Shown in pieces: positions 30,655-38,861 of a stretch of DNA of 64,000 bases. The DNA is taken from NCBI GenBank assembly GCA_945898045.1, contig CAMDGG010000001.1:89409-153408 (forward strand), given 5' to 3'. The translations under genes were made by a program, and so were the position numbers. This DNA is from a bacterium UBP8_UBA817 (GTDB taxonomy: Bacteria > Margulisbacteria > Marinamargulisbacteria > SXXA01 > SICP01). The number at the start of each line of letters is the position of its first letter. Position 1 is the stretch's first letter. The notes under the pieces were generated by a model, which saw only the letters and a list, made by a program, of their open reading frames with translations, made no database searches and was not told the origin of the DNA.

Positions 30655-31762
30655 AGTCGACCGTTTCTTCCATTTTCATGCCGCGAGATCCTTTTACAAG
30701 AAGGATATCGCCTGATTTCAATTCGTCACAGAGCTGTTTATTAAGGCTTTTTTTATCTAAGAAATGGGCTATTGAAATTTGATCCGAGTGCATTTTTTCA
30801 CTTTCTTTCCCGTAGGTAAAGAGGCATGAAATTTCATTGTCGATAACGTATTGGATTATTTTTTGATGTTCTGATTCCGAGTCTTTTCCAAGCTCTAACA
30901 TATCTCCGAGGACTAGAATTTTCCGCCCTTTAAACCGTTTAATAAACTGTAGTGCGTAGATTACGCCATCTGGATTGGCATTATAGGTGTCATCAACCAA
31001 GGTGATGTTATTTCCCAGTTTATGAATACGTAGTCGGTGATGGGAGGGTTGATATTCAGCTAGTCCTTGCGAAATTTCTTCGTCTGATATGCCAAAATGT
31101 CGACCTATGGTGTAGCAGAGGTTAACGTTGGTATCTACTTTGTCTTGGCCCTTGAAGGGAAAAAGTTGAAACCCTTGTTTTTCTGCTTTCTTTTTTAAGA
31201 GGCTGTAGTAGGGGGTGTTGTAGTTAAGAAATGCGTATCTTGGGTGGTGTTCCCATTGTTGTTTGGGACAAAAAATTTCTGCCTTTGCACACGCGATATT
31301 GCGTTGTGTTTTGAGTAACTCTACGTGGCTCATGCCGATGCTTGTAATCACCACGTGTGTAGGGCGAACAATTTGGGCCAAGTATTTAATTTCACCTTTC
31401 TGTCTCATGCCCATTTCTACAATTAAGATATCCGTGGTGTCATCTGCACGAAGTAGTGTTAGAGGGGTGCCTATTTCGTTGTTTTCATTTTCGAGTGTTC
31501 GGACCACATTAAATTTTTGTTTGAGTATGTAGTAAAGCATATCTTTAATGGTGGTTTTTCCGGCTGATCCTGTAACGCCAATGACCTGGCAGCGGAGTTT
31601 TTTACGATATTTTTTGGCATAAGAAGGAAGATCTACGTCTAATATTCGCGCGCCTTTTTCAAGAGCTTCGGGTATAAATTCTTTGCCGTCAAAATGGGGG
31701 CCTTTAATGGGGATATACCATTGGCCTTTTTTGAGTGTGCGTGTATCGATACTGATGTCCAT
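30635..31762 (-). CDS. murF: UDP-MurNAc-tripeptide:D-alanyl-D-alanine ligase MurF
   Basis: Adds the D-Ala-D-Ala dipeptide. N-terminal substrate domain SIDTRTLKKGQWYIPIKG, ATP loop VTGSAGKTTIKDMLYY, and the MurF block VDDTYNANPDG in the C-terminal half. At 375 residues it is compact compared with ~450 in enterobacteria. It lies 5 nt after murE. Confidence 0.95.
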   Translation of the reverse strand: MDISIDTRTLKKGQWYIPIKGPHFDGKEFIPEALEKGARILDVDLPSYAKKYRKKLRCQVIGVTGSAGKTTIKDMLYYILKQKFNVVRTLENENNEIGTPLTLLRADDTTDILIVEMGMRQKGEIKYLAQIVRPTHVVITSIGMSHVELLKTQRNIACAKAEIFCPKQQWEHHPRYAFLNYNTPYYSLLKKKAEKQGFQLFPFKGQDKVDTNVNLCYTIGRHFGISDEEISQGLAEYQPSHHRLRIHKLGNNITLVDDTYNANPDGVIYALQFIKRFKGRKILVLGDMLELGKDSESEHQKIIQYVIDNEISCLFTYGKESEKMHSDQISIAHFLDKKSLNKQLCDELKSGDILLVKGSRGMKMEETVDYVKQHH

Positions 31763-31767
31763 TTAAT

Positions 31768-33006
31768 TCAACTTTTTCTTTTTAATTTGAGTGCGATTCG
31801 GGCTTCTTCTCTGTCGTCAAAAGGGAGCGTTTTTCCATTTATAATTTGGTGGGTCTCGTGGCCTTTACCTACAATCATCACGATGTCTGAATTTTGAGCT
31901 AAGTTGATTATATGCTGAATGGCTTGTTTGCGATCTAAAATAATTTCGTAGGGCTTTTCTGTCTGCGGGATACCCTCTAGGATTTCTTCGATAATTTTTG
32001 TGGGGTCTTCTGATCTTGGGTTGTCTTGGGTGATAACTAAATGGTCTGCATATTGATGGGCAATACTTCCCATTTTGGGACGTTTTGTTTTGTCTCTTTC
32101 TCCGCCACACCCAAACAGAACCCGAACTTTCCCGTGTGTTTTTTCTGCTAGGACTTGCGCCTCTTGCAATACATTTTGTAGGCCATCGGGTGTGTGCGCA
32201 TAGTCAACAATCACTTTAAATTGCTGGCCTTCGTCAATGGTTTCGAAGCGACCTGGCGGCGAGGTTGCGTTAGATAGGGCATCTTGAATTTGGGTTTCGT
32301 TTAGTCCACATGATGCAAGAATTTGGACTGCCGCTTGCATATTTTTATAGTTAAAAACACCTGGTAGTGGAGAGGGGAAAGGGAGCGGCGTTATTTCTGT
32401 GATTTCAGGAAGAAATCGATTGGGTTTTTTGTCATTCATAAAAGATAATTTTGTTTCGGCATAGGCTTCGAATGTTTTGTGGTAGTCCAGATGATCTTGT
32501 GTGATGTTGGTTAATAATTTTGCATGAAACGTAATGCCGGCGATGCGATCTTGTGCGATGGCATGGGAGGAAACTTCCATAATGAAGTGTGTGCCTTTAT
32601 TTTTAAGGTGTTCGGACATGGCGCGAATCGTATCGAGTGATTCTGGGGTTGTTAGTTTTCCGGTGAGCGTCCCTTGTACATAGGAATTAAATCCAGCTTT
32701 TTTTAGGGCTTGCCCGACGAGATGTGCCACGGTTGTTTTGCCATTGGTTCCGGTAATTCCTATGACACATAGTTTTTTTGACGGATTGTCGTAATAGGTA
32801 TTGGCTAGATCCGCCATCTTTTTACGGTCTGCGGCTATATAGGAAGAGGCTCCTTTTTCAAGGGCTTCAGGAATATACGCCTCTCCACCAGGAAGACAGA
32901 TATAAATATCAGAGGGCTTAATTTGTCTCGAATCGTATTGGTACATAGTGACCGAAATTATATCAGCAAGGGTATTTTTTTTGTACTTGAGTTGTTTTTC
33001 GATCAT
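31768..33006 (-). CDS. murE: UDP-MurNAc-L-Ala-D-Glu:meso-diaminopimelate ligase MurE
   Basis: Adds the third stem-peptide residue. N-terminal domain YDSRQIKPSDIYICLPG, ATP loop GITGTNGKTTVAHLVGQAL, TTPESLDTIR, EVSSHAIAQDR and DYAHTPDGLQNVL. The substrate-selecting motif is DNPRSEDP; DNPR is the form found in meso-DAP-adding enzymes, so the wall is predicted to be DAP type. The 412-residue length is shorter than the usual ~480-500, mostly at the N-terminal domain. First gene of the murE-murF-mraY-murD-ftsW-murG-thiE run; divergent from the sigma factor gene. Confidence 0.95.
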   Translation of the reverse strand: MIEKQLKYKKNTLADIISVTMYQYDSRQIKPSDIYICLPGGEAYIPEALEKGASSYIAADRKKMADLANTYYDNPSKKLCVIGITGTNGKTTVAHLVGQALKKAGFNSYVQGTLTGKLTTPESLDTIRAMSEHLKNKGTHFIMEVSSHAIAQDRIAGITFHAKLLTNITQDHLDYHKTFEAYAETKLSFMNDKKPNRFLPEITEITPLPFPSPLPGVFNYKNMQAAVQILASCGLNETQIQDALSNATSPPGRFETIDEGQQFKVIVDYAHTPDGLQNVLQEAQVLAEKTHGKVRVLFGCGGERDKTKRPKMGSIAHQYADHLVITQDNPRSEDPTKIIEEILEGIPQTEKPYEIILDRKQAIQHIINLAQNSDIVMIVGKGHETHQIINGKTLPFDDREEARIALKLKRKS

Positions 33007-33028
33007 TTTTGAAGTTTAATTACCTATA

Positions 33029-33781
33029 ATGAGCAAAGTGCGCACGGGTAGAGAATTATTGGTTTTGTCCTATTGTGAAACGAGAGATCCTGCATTACGC
33101 GATGGGATCTTGATTGAATACAAATGGCTGGTCGATTATATTGCACGAAAATTTGCTTATAATCGAAGTGATACCGAAGATTTAATGCAGGTGGGTTCTA
33201 TAGGATTATTAAATTCTTTGGATCGGTTTGATCCTTCTAAAGATGTTGATTTTTCTACGTTTGCAACGCCGAATATTATCGGAGAAATTAAGCATTTTTT
33301 TCGGGATAAAAATCGCATCATTAAAATTCCCCGAAAAATTCAGGAATTAAGTAGTAAGGTGAGATCGTATGTTCGAGACTGTCAGGGGGACGGACGCTCC
33401 CCCACTGTTTCTGAAATTGCATTGGCTTTGGATGAAACCGAAGAACATGTATTGGAATCCATGGAGGTTTCACAAGTGGCCTTGGTGGTTTCGCTAGATT
33501 CCCCTGCTTATAGATCGGGCTCCTTTGATGATGGCAATTCTACTTTATTAGACAATTTAGGTGTCGCTAGTACGTCAGATTCGGTTCTGATTAAAGAAAC
33601 TTTGGATCAAGCGCTCACCAAGTTACCTCAGCGCGAACAAGAGGTGATTCGCCTTCGCTTTTTTTGTGGTCTCTCTCAAGTAGAAATTGGGCAGAGGTTA
33701 AATTTATCACAAATGCATATCTCTAGATTGCTCACAAAATCGCTGCATCATTTAAAAAAATTGCTTTCTGAGTACATGTAA
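33029..33781 (+). CDS. RNA polymerase sigma factor of the SigB/SigF/SigG group
   Basis: A 250-residue sigma-70 group 3 factor. Region 2 shows DLMQVGSIGLLNSLDRFDP and FSTFATPNIIGEIKHFFRDK, a signature of SigB/F-type factors rather than FliA; region 3 is PTVSEIALALDETEEHVLE; region 4 is LPQREQEVIRLRFFCGLSQV with a helix-turn-helix (LNLSQMHISRLLTKSL). In Gram-positive bacteria these factors run stress or sporulation regulons and are held by anti-sigma kinases; none is adjacent here. Start ATG 33029 overlaps a TATAAT sequence (33025-33030), so the true start could be GTG 33038 if that is a real -10. Confidence 0.9.
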   Translation: MSKVRTGRELLVLSYCETRDPALRDGILIEYKWLVDYIARKFAYNRSDTEDLMQVGSIGLLNSLDRFDPSKDVDFSTFATPNIIGEIKHFFRDKNRIIKIPRKIQELSSKVRSYVRDCQGDGRSPTVSEIALALDETEEHVLESMEVSQVALVVSLDSPAYRSGSFDDGNSTLLDNLGVASTSDSVLIKETLDQALTKLPQREQEVIRLRFFCGLSQVEIGQRLNLSQMHISRLLTKSLHHLKKLLSEYM

Positions 33782-33807
33782 ATATTGGGCTGGAGTGAGA
33801 TTAAAAA

Positions 33808-34773
33808 ATGACGCCATTATACAGATCTGAAATAGAAGAAAAAATACCGCATCGTTATGAAAATTTATTACTTGATTCGGTCACGAGTATAGACACAGGT
33901 TCCACCTTATCTGGAGAGTTTTCTTTGCAACTTTCTCAGGGTGATGATTTAGGCCGCGATCTTTTTTTAAAACAAAAAACACAGACACTTAAAACATTAA
34001 TGACCCCTGTTATTATGGAAATTTTGGCTTTAGGCTCTATCGTTTCTTGTGGGGGAGTTCCCCATGATTACTTTTTATTTTATACAGGTATTAAAGATTT
34101 TATATTTTTTAGAGATTTTGAGGCTGGGGAAAAAATTACGGGAAAAGTTGTTCAGCGAGGAATTAAATCTGGCTTTTACCAATATAGCGGGGAAATGTTT
34201 ACGTCTTCAGGTGAACGTATTGCCTCTGGAGATATGACCGCTTTTTTAATTAAAAAAGCTGATTTTGTTCAAAAGAAAATAACTCAACCAACTACTCAAC
34301 CTCCCCCAAAAAGCTGCGCTGCTCCTTTGATTAAAGACTCCGCACTTAAAGATCTTTCGCTTTATGCGGTGGATACCCTTGTGCATATAGAAGAAGATTT
34401 GAGTGCACTTACTTGCATGTATACCTATCCTACTGACCATAGGCTGACGCGAGGCCACTTTCCCGACTATCCGGTTATGATGGGCGTAATGCAAATGATG
34501 AGTGTTGAAGATGCAGGCCTTGCTTTATCTCAGTATCTTTACAAGAAAAAAAAGAAATCTGGAATTTATTCTTTGACCTGTAATGCGTCAATTTACGATG
34601 AATTTGGAGCCTTGGTATCTGATATACGCAATTGTACACTTCGTGTTTATTGTGACGATTCTGAATATATGAATCAAGTAGAAATGTTGGGCGCTGGACG
34701 TGTCAGTTTTAAGAAAGGAGTTCGTCCAGGAGATACGATTTATACATGTCTATCTGCTATTCAGATTTCATGA
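33808..34773 (+). CDS. Double hot-dog FabZ/FabA-like dehydratase homologue
   Basis: Two hot-dog domains in one 321-residue chain separated by a Thr/Pro/Lys linker near residues 155-172. The N-terminal half opens KIPHRYENLLLDSV, like the start of FabZ, and keeps a Glu (residue 71 in PVIMEILALGS) about where FabZ has its catalytic Glu, but has no HFP histidine. The C-terminal half has GHFPDYPVMMGV with His217 but no Glu at the matching spacing. In FabZ dimers His and Glu come from different subunits, so the fused pair could form one composite active site. Substrate is unknown; a 3-hydroxyacyl-ACP dehydratase is the default guess. It overlaps ruvC by 4 nt. Confidence 0.72.
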   Translation: MTPLYRSEIEEKIPHRYENLLLDSVTSIDTGSTLSGEFSLQLSQGDDLGRDLFLKQKTQTLKTLMTPVIMEILALGSIVSCGGVPHDYFLFYTGIKDFIFFRDFEAGEKITGKVVQRGIKSGFYQYSGEMFTSSGERIASGDMTAFLIKKADFVQKKITQPTTQPPPKSCAAPLIKDSALKDLSLYAVDTLVHIEEDLSALTCMYTYPTDHRLTRGHFPDYPVMMGVMQMMSVEDAGLALSQYLYKKKKKSGIYSLTCNASIYDEFGALVSDIRNCTLRVYCDDSEYMNQVEMLGAGRVSFKKGVRPGDTIYTCLSAIQIS

Positions 34774-35252
34774 TTATTTTAGGAATAGATCCTGGTATTG
34801 CCACCACCGGTGTGGGGGTTATAGAAAAAATCGGCTCTAAACATAAACTCCTGTATTATGGCGCCATTATAACTGCACCTGATTTATCTTTCCCCGATCG
34901 TTTGTTTGCGCTGTCAAAAGAACTTCGCTCTAATATCGAGACCTATTCTCCAGACGCTGTAGCGGTTGAAGAATTATTTTTTAATACCAATGTTAAAACC
35001 GCCCTTACTGTCGGACAGGCTCGTGGCGTTATTATTCTGACTGTCAAACAAATGGGTATTAATGCGGTTGGTTATACACCACTTCAGGTCAAAATGGCCG
35101 TTTGCGGATATGGCCGGGCCGAAAAAAAACAAGTTCAGTATATGGTGCAAAAGCTTCTTAATTTATCTGTTATCCCGAAGCCAGATGATGCAGCAGATGC
35201 CTTGGCTATTGCGATTTGTCATAGTCATTCTTATCAACCACTGGGGAGGTAA
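34770..35252 (+). CDS. ruvC: Holliday junction endonuclease RuvC
   Basis: Resolves Holliday junctions made at stalled forks or during recombination. First catalytic Asp in IILGIDPGIATTGVGV, Glu in AVEELFFNTNVKTAL, and the C-terminal acidic pair in KPDDAADALAIAICH. ATG 34770 overlaps the upstream stop (ATGA) and gives the canonical N-terminus; the 160-residue length is normal. ruvA follows 7 nt later; ruvB is not in the window. Confidence 0.95.
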   Translation: MIILGIDPGIATTGVGVIEKIGSKHKLLYYGAIITAPDLSFPDRLFALSKELRSNIETYSPDAVAVEELFFNTNVKTALTVGQARGVIILTVKQMGINAVGYTPLQVKMAVCGYGRAEKKQVQYMVQKLLNLSVIPKPDDAADALAIAICHSHSYQPLGR

Positions 35253-35259
35253 TCTAGTT

Positions 35260-35862
35260 ATGATTTATTCTATATCTGGCCGATTAAAAGGGGTGTTTGA
35301 GGGGTATGTTGTTGTTGAGGCTGCCGGCGTGGGCTATGAAATTTTTATTCCTTCTTCCGTTATTGAAACGCTGCCAGCGCTTGAAAAAGAGGTTTTGATT
35401 TACACGTTTCACTATATTCGTGAGGATCAACAATTATTATTTGGCTTTTTGTCTCCAGAAGACAAACGTTTTTTTATTTTATTAACTTCTGTTGCTGGTA
35501 TTGGTCCAAAAGTTGGGATTAAGGTCTTGTCTACGTTATCTTCAGACGAGGTTATTCGTGCCATCATACAAGAAAACATCTCATTACTAACGAGTGTTCC
35601 GGGTATCGGCAAAAAAGTTGCTGAGCGTCTTATTATCGAGTTAAAGGATAAAGTTCCAAAACTTGCTGTATCGGATGTTTCACTATCCTCTCTTTCTGGT
35701 TCCTCAAAAATTACTATTTCAGATGATTTGGTACTTGCGCTCAAAACATTGGGATATCATCCGGATGAAATAAAACGCGCCATATCAGCCGCTTCTCATC
35801 AATTATCAGATCAACTTGATGTAGGCGCTTCTATTAAAATTGTATTGAGGTATCTTTCTTAA
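35260..35862 (+). CDS. ruvA: Holliday junction branch-migration protein RuvA
   Basis: Tetrameric junction-binding partner of RuvB. N-terminal OB fold ISGRLKGVFEGYVVVEAAGVGYEI, HhH motifs TSVAGIGPKVGIKVL and TSVPGIGKKVAERLIIELKD, and a C-terminal three-helix domain that binds RuvB (DDLVLALKTLGYHPDEIKRAI). The true start is ATG 35260, preceded by GGGGAGGT inside the ruvC end; a longer open frame upstream is a ruvC shadow. 200 residues. Confidence 0.95.
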   Translation: MIYSISGRLKGVFEGYVVVEAAGVGYEIFIPSSVIETLPALEKEVLIYTFHYIREDQQLLFGFLSPEDKRFFILLTSVAGIGPKVGIKVLSTLSSDEVIRAIIQENISLLTSVPGIGKKVAERLIIELKDKVPKLAVSDVSLSSLSGSSKITISDDLVLALKTLGYHPDEIKRAISAASHQLSDQLDVGASIKIVLRYLS

Positions 35863-35897
35863 TAAGATGTTTGTTTTCTTGAAATTATTCATAAAAC

Positions 35898-35906
35898 TGG
35901 TATAGT
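35898..35906 (+). promoter_or_regulatory. Extended -10 promoter upstream of dnaA
   Basis: TGGTATAGT lies 36 nt after the ruvA stop and about 214 nt before dnaA, giving a long leader that contains the upstream DnaA-box region. Confidence 0.5.
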
Positions 35907-35958
35907 TAGCCCCTCCTTTTTTCACGTTTTTTCTTTTATCCCCATATGTTAATAAATC

Positions 35959-36088
35959 TGTGGATAACTTTGTGGACAGAATGTTACTTTTAAATAATTC
36001 CCCCTTAATATATTTTTTCAAATCTTATTTTCGTGCTCAGGCTTACTATTTTCAGTTAGAAAATAAAAAAACACAACCTTGCGGATAA
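35959..36088 (+). promoter_or_regulatory. DnaA boxes upstream of dnaA (autoregulatory / origin-associated)
   Basis: A consensus TGTGGATAA at 35959-35967, a near match TGTGGACAG at 35971-35979 and TGCGGATAA at 36080-36088. They lie in the AT-rich 257 bp gap between ruvA and dnaA, downstream of the candidate promoter, a position suited to DnaA autorepression and to a bipartite origin with the dnaA-dnaN gap. Confidence 0.7.
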
Positions 36089-36119
36089 CTTGTTAATAAC
36101 TCTGGGGATTAAAGTTAAA

Positions 36120-37460
36120 ATGAACGATATTTGGAACGAAATTACACTTTGTCTACAACAAAATTTATCTGACTCAGGATTTCAAACATTCTTATCTTCA
36201 GCGAAAGCTATTTCGTATAATAATAATGTTCTTAATTTAGAAACCCCTAACCTATTTTCAAGAAATTGGATTAAAGAAAAATGTGAGCCCATTTTAAAAG
36301 AGGCTTTTTTAAATACTACCTATAACCCTTTAATGATTTCATATATTTTGTCTTCCGAGACGTCATTAAATGAAGGTTCTTCACAATTAGATATTTTTTC
36401 TAAGCCAAATTCTGATTTCGCAGAAAAAGGCCAGGATTCTTTTAATCCAAAATATACATTTGATCACTTTATTGTGGGTCACAATAATCGTTTTGCGTAT
36501 GCTGCATCTGAGGCTGTAGCTAAGGCGCCCTATAAGGCGTATAACCCTTTATTTATTTATGGGTCTGTAGGTTTAGGAAAAACGCATTTATTACACTCTA
36601 TAGGTACGGGTATCCGAACATTACATCCTAATCTTACGATTAAGTTGGTTTCTTCTGAAAAATTCACTAATGAATTGATTAACTCCATTAAAGATAAACA
36701 GGTTAATTCTTTTCGGAATAGATATCGAAATGTGGATGTTCTTTTAATTGATGATATTCAGTTTTTGGCTGGTAAGGAACAAACTCAGGAAGAGTTTTTT
36801 CATACCTTTAATGAGTTACATGGCAGTAACAAACAAATTGTTATAGCCTCTGATAGACCTCCTAAAGAAATCCCCACCTTGGAGCTTCGTTTAAGAACCC
36901 GATTTGAATGGGGTCTTATAGCAGATATTCAGGCTCCTGAATTTGAAACACGCATTGCTATTTTACGTAAAAAAACCGAATTGCACTCTTTTAAAATTTC
37001 AGATGATATTTTGCATTATATTGCGACACAAATTCCAAATAATGTTAGAGAAATGGAAGGCGCTTTAACACGTATTGTTGCGTATGCGTCACTTTTAAAT
37101 ACGGATGTGACGCTTTCGATTGCCAGCAATGTTATTCGGGATATGGTTGGCATTAAGCAAGAAAATCCTTTATCTATTTCGTTTATTAAGCAGAAGATTT
37201 GTGATTATTTTAAATTAACAGAGGCAGAACTTTCATCTAAGAATCGTACACGTGAGCTATCGTATGCACGCCAGCTTGCGATGTATTTGTCTCGAGAGTT
37301 AACCAATGTTTCTTTACCGCGCATTGGTGAAAATTTTGGAAATAGAGACCATTCAACGGTCATGCATGCTTGTGACAAAATCAAAACATTGATGGTTTCT
37401 GATAATGATACAAAAAATATTATTAATATTTTGCTGTCTAATATTAAAAATGATGAGTGA
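36120..37460 (+). CDS. dnaA: Chromosomal replication initiator DnaA
   Basis: AAA+ initiator that binds DnaA boxes and melts the origin. Domain I is NDIWNEITLCLQQNLSDSGF; domain III has Walker A GSVGLGKTHLLHSIG near residue 148, LLIDDIQFLAGKEQTQEEFF, and the initiator-specific helices; domain IV ends with the DnaA signature GENFGNRDHSTVMHACDKI. ATG 36120 gives the canonical N-terminus (446 residues); an in-frame TTG at 36090 is less likely. Flanked on both sides by DnaA boxes and followed by dnaN. Confidence 0.97.
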   Translation: MNDIWNEITLCLQQNLSDSGFQTFLSSAKAISYNNNVLNLETPNLFSRNWIKEKCEPILKEAFLNTTYNPLMISYILSSETSLNEGSSQLDIFSKPNSDFAEKGQDSFNPKYTFDHFIVGHNNRFAYAASEAVAKAPYKAYNPLFIYGSVGLGKTHLLHSIGTGIRTLHPNLTIKLVSSEKFTNELINSIKDKQVNSFRNRYRNVDVLLIDDIQFLAGKEQTQEEFFHTFNELHGSNKQIVIASDRPPKEIPTLELRLRTRFEWGLIADIQAPEFETRIAILRKKTELHSFKISDDILHYIATQIPNNVREMEGALTRIVAYASLLNTDVTLSIASNVIRDMVGIKQENPLSISFIKQKICDYFKLTEAELSSKNRTRELSYARQLAMYLSRELTNVSLPRIGENFGNRDHSTVMHACDKIKTLMVSDNDTKNIINILLSNIKNDE

Positions 37461-37685
37461 CTTGACGGCTGTGGATAAGTTGATGGAAAATTGTTAGTAA
37501 ATGTGGGTAAGTTAAAGTTGTTAGTGAGTTTCCATAAGTTATACACAGGGGTATAGGTTAAAAAAATGGTATAGCTACAATAGAAAGAAGTAACTATCCA
37601 GATATCCACAGCTACTACTACTACTAGCTTTATAAATATAAAATAATAATCTTTCAATTGGGTGTGGATAAAAGGAGAATTTAAA
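37461..37685 (+). other. oriC: Chromosomal replication origin (oriC) between dnaA and dnaN
   Basis: The 225 bp gap holds DnaA boxes TGTGGATAA (37470-37478), TGTGGGTAA (37502-37510), TTATACACA (37539-37547), TATCCACA (37603-37610) and TGTGGATAA (37663-37671). The box at 37603 is followed by GC and then CTACTACTACTACTA (37612-37626), which on the other strand is a run of TAG triplets, the DnaA-trio element described for Bacillus subtilis. Next comes an AT-only stretch (about 37629-37650), a good candidate unwinding element. The order box, trios, AT-rich matches the basal unwinding system. The last box overlaps the dnaN ribosome-binding site. Confidence 0.85.
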
Positions 37686-38843
37686 ATGAAATTTATTTGT
37701 AATAGTAATGAATTGATGAAACGTTTGAGTATTGTAGAAAAGGCTATTTCTTCTAGATCTTCGTTACCTGTTTTAGAAAATGTTTATTTTGAATTAGAAA
37801 ATTCTATTTTGAAATTGAGAGGTCATGATTTGGAATTAGGGATTGAGACAACGATGCCTGTTCAAGAAGGTGTTAATGGGAAATGTTTAATTAAAGCTAA
37901 AACAGTTTCTAGTATTGTGTCTAAATTTCAGAATCAAACGTTGGTTTTTGATGAAGAAAACCAAATGGTGAAAATTACAGCTGATAATCGAGTGGATTTT
38001 AATATTTTAGGTTCACTTCCTGATGAGTATCCGGTTTTCCCTGGTTTAGAATCTGGTGTAAAAGTGAGTTTGCCTGTTGAAGATATTAAGCAGTTAATTC
38101 AGCATACTATTTTTGCGGTTTCTTCAGACGAAACAAAGCATTTTTTGAATGGTATTCTTGTTAAAAATGAAGGTGAAGATTTGGTTTTTGTGGCAACGGA
38201 TGGCTATCGCTTGTCTTTGAGAAAACATAAATTGGCTTCGATGGGGTCTTCTTTTTCAGTCATTATTCCGTATAAGGCGATGAATGAGTGTTTGAAAGTA
38301 TTGCAACAAGCCAAATCAGATGATGTATTTGAGATGACGTTGTCTGAAAATCAGGTTTCATTTCAGTTAAAAGATGTTTTGTTTGTTTCTCGTGTGATTC
38401 AAGGTCAATTCCCTGATTATAATCAAGTGCTTCCTAAAGAGACATTGAATAGTTTTTCTGTTTCTAGACGGGCCTTTTTGGATGCGTGTGAACGGGCTTC
38501 TATCATTGCGTTTTCTTCGAATAATGTAATTCGTTTGGTTTTTTCAGATGATCATTTAACAATTCATGCGAATGCGCCAATGGGTGAGTTTAAAGAGTCG
38601 ATTCAACTTTCTCGTTTGGGTGGATCTGGCGAGGCTAGAATTGCGTTTAATGTGCGGTTAATTTTAGATTCAATTAAGAATTTGGAAATGGATGATTTGA
38701 AAATTTCATTTAACAATGAGTTGAGCCCTTGTATTGTTCAGCCGGTTTCGTATTTGGATTATACGTATATTATTATGCCAATTCGTACGAGTGAATATCA
38801 GGCGAGAGAAGTTGAAGTTGCGGCATCTGTAACTGCATCTTAA
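37686..38843 (+). CDS. dnaN: DNA polymerase III beta sliding clamp
   Basis: Ring-shaped processivity clamp. KFICNSNELMKRLSIVEKAI and SSRSSLPVLENVYFE at the start, FLNGILVKNEG and VATDGYRLSLRK in the middle, and YIIMPIRTSE close to the C-terminus, where the family has its Met-Pro-x-Arg motif. ATG 37686 is 8 nt after AAAGGAG (37671-37677); a GTG-type start at 37662 would read MWIKGEF and is rejected. The 385-residue protein has a short extra Ala/Glu/Val tail after the usual end. Confidence 0.96.
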   Translation: MKFICNSNELMKRLSIVEKAISSRSSLPVLENVYFELENSILKLRGHDLELGIETTMPVQEGVNGKCLIKAKTVSSIVSKFQNQTLVFDEENQMVKITADNRVDFNILGSLPDEYPVFPGLESGVKVSLPVEDIKQLIQHTIFAVSSDETKHFLNGILVKNEGEDLVFVATDGYRLSLRKHKLASMGSSFSVIIPYKAMNECLKVLQQAKSDDVFEMTLSENQVSFQLKDVLFVSRVIQGQFPDYNQVLPKETLNSFSVSRRAFLDACERASIIAFSSNNVIRLVFSDDHLTIHANAPMGEFKESIQLSRLGGSGEARIAFNVRLILDSIKNLEMDDLKISFNNELSPCIVQPVSYLDYTYIIMPIRTSEYQAREVEVAASVTAS

Positions 38844-38861
38844 TTATTTTTTTGTTTTAAA

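Noticed and set aside
33025..33030. TATAAT directly at the sigma-factor start codon
   Set aside because: No -35 or TGn; if used, the mRNA would begin inside the assigned ORF. Noted as a possible alternative start at GTG 33038 but not called a promoter.
35806..36021. 71-codon minus-strand ORF upstream of dnaA
   Set aside because: AT-rich intergenic frame without ribosome-binding site, overlapping ruvA and DnaA boxes.
37612..37626. CTA triplet run as a simple microsatellite
   Set aside because: Its position right after a DnaA box and before an AT-only stretch fits a DnaA-trio element far better than chance slippage.
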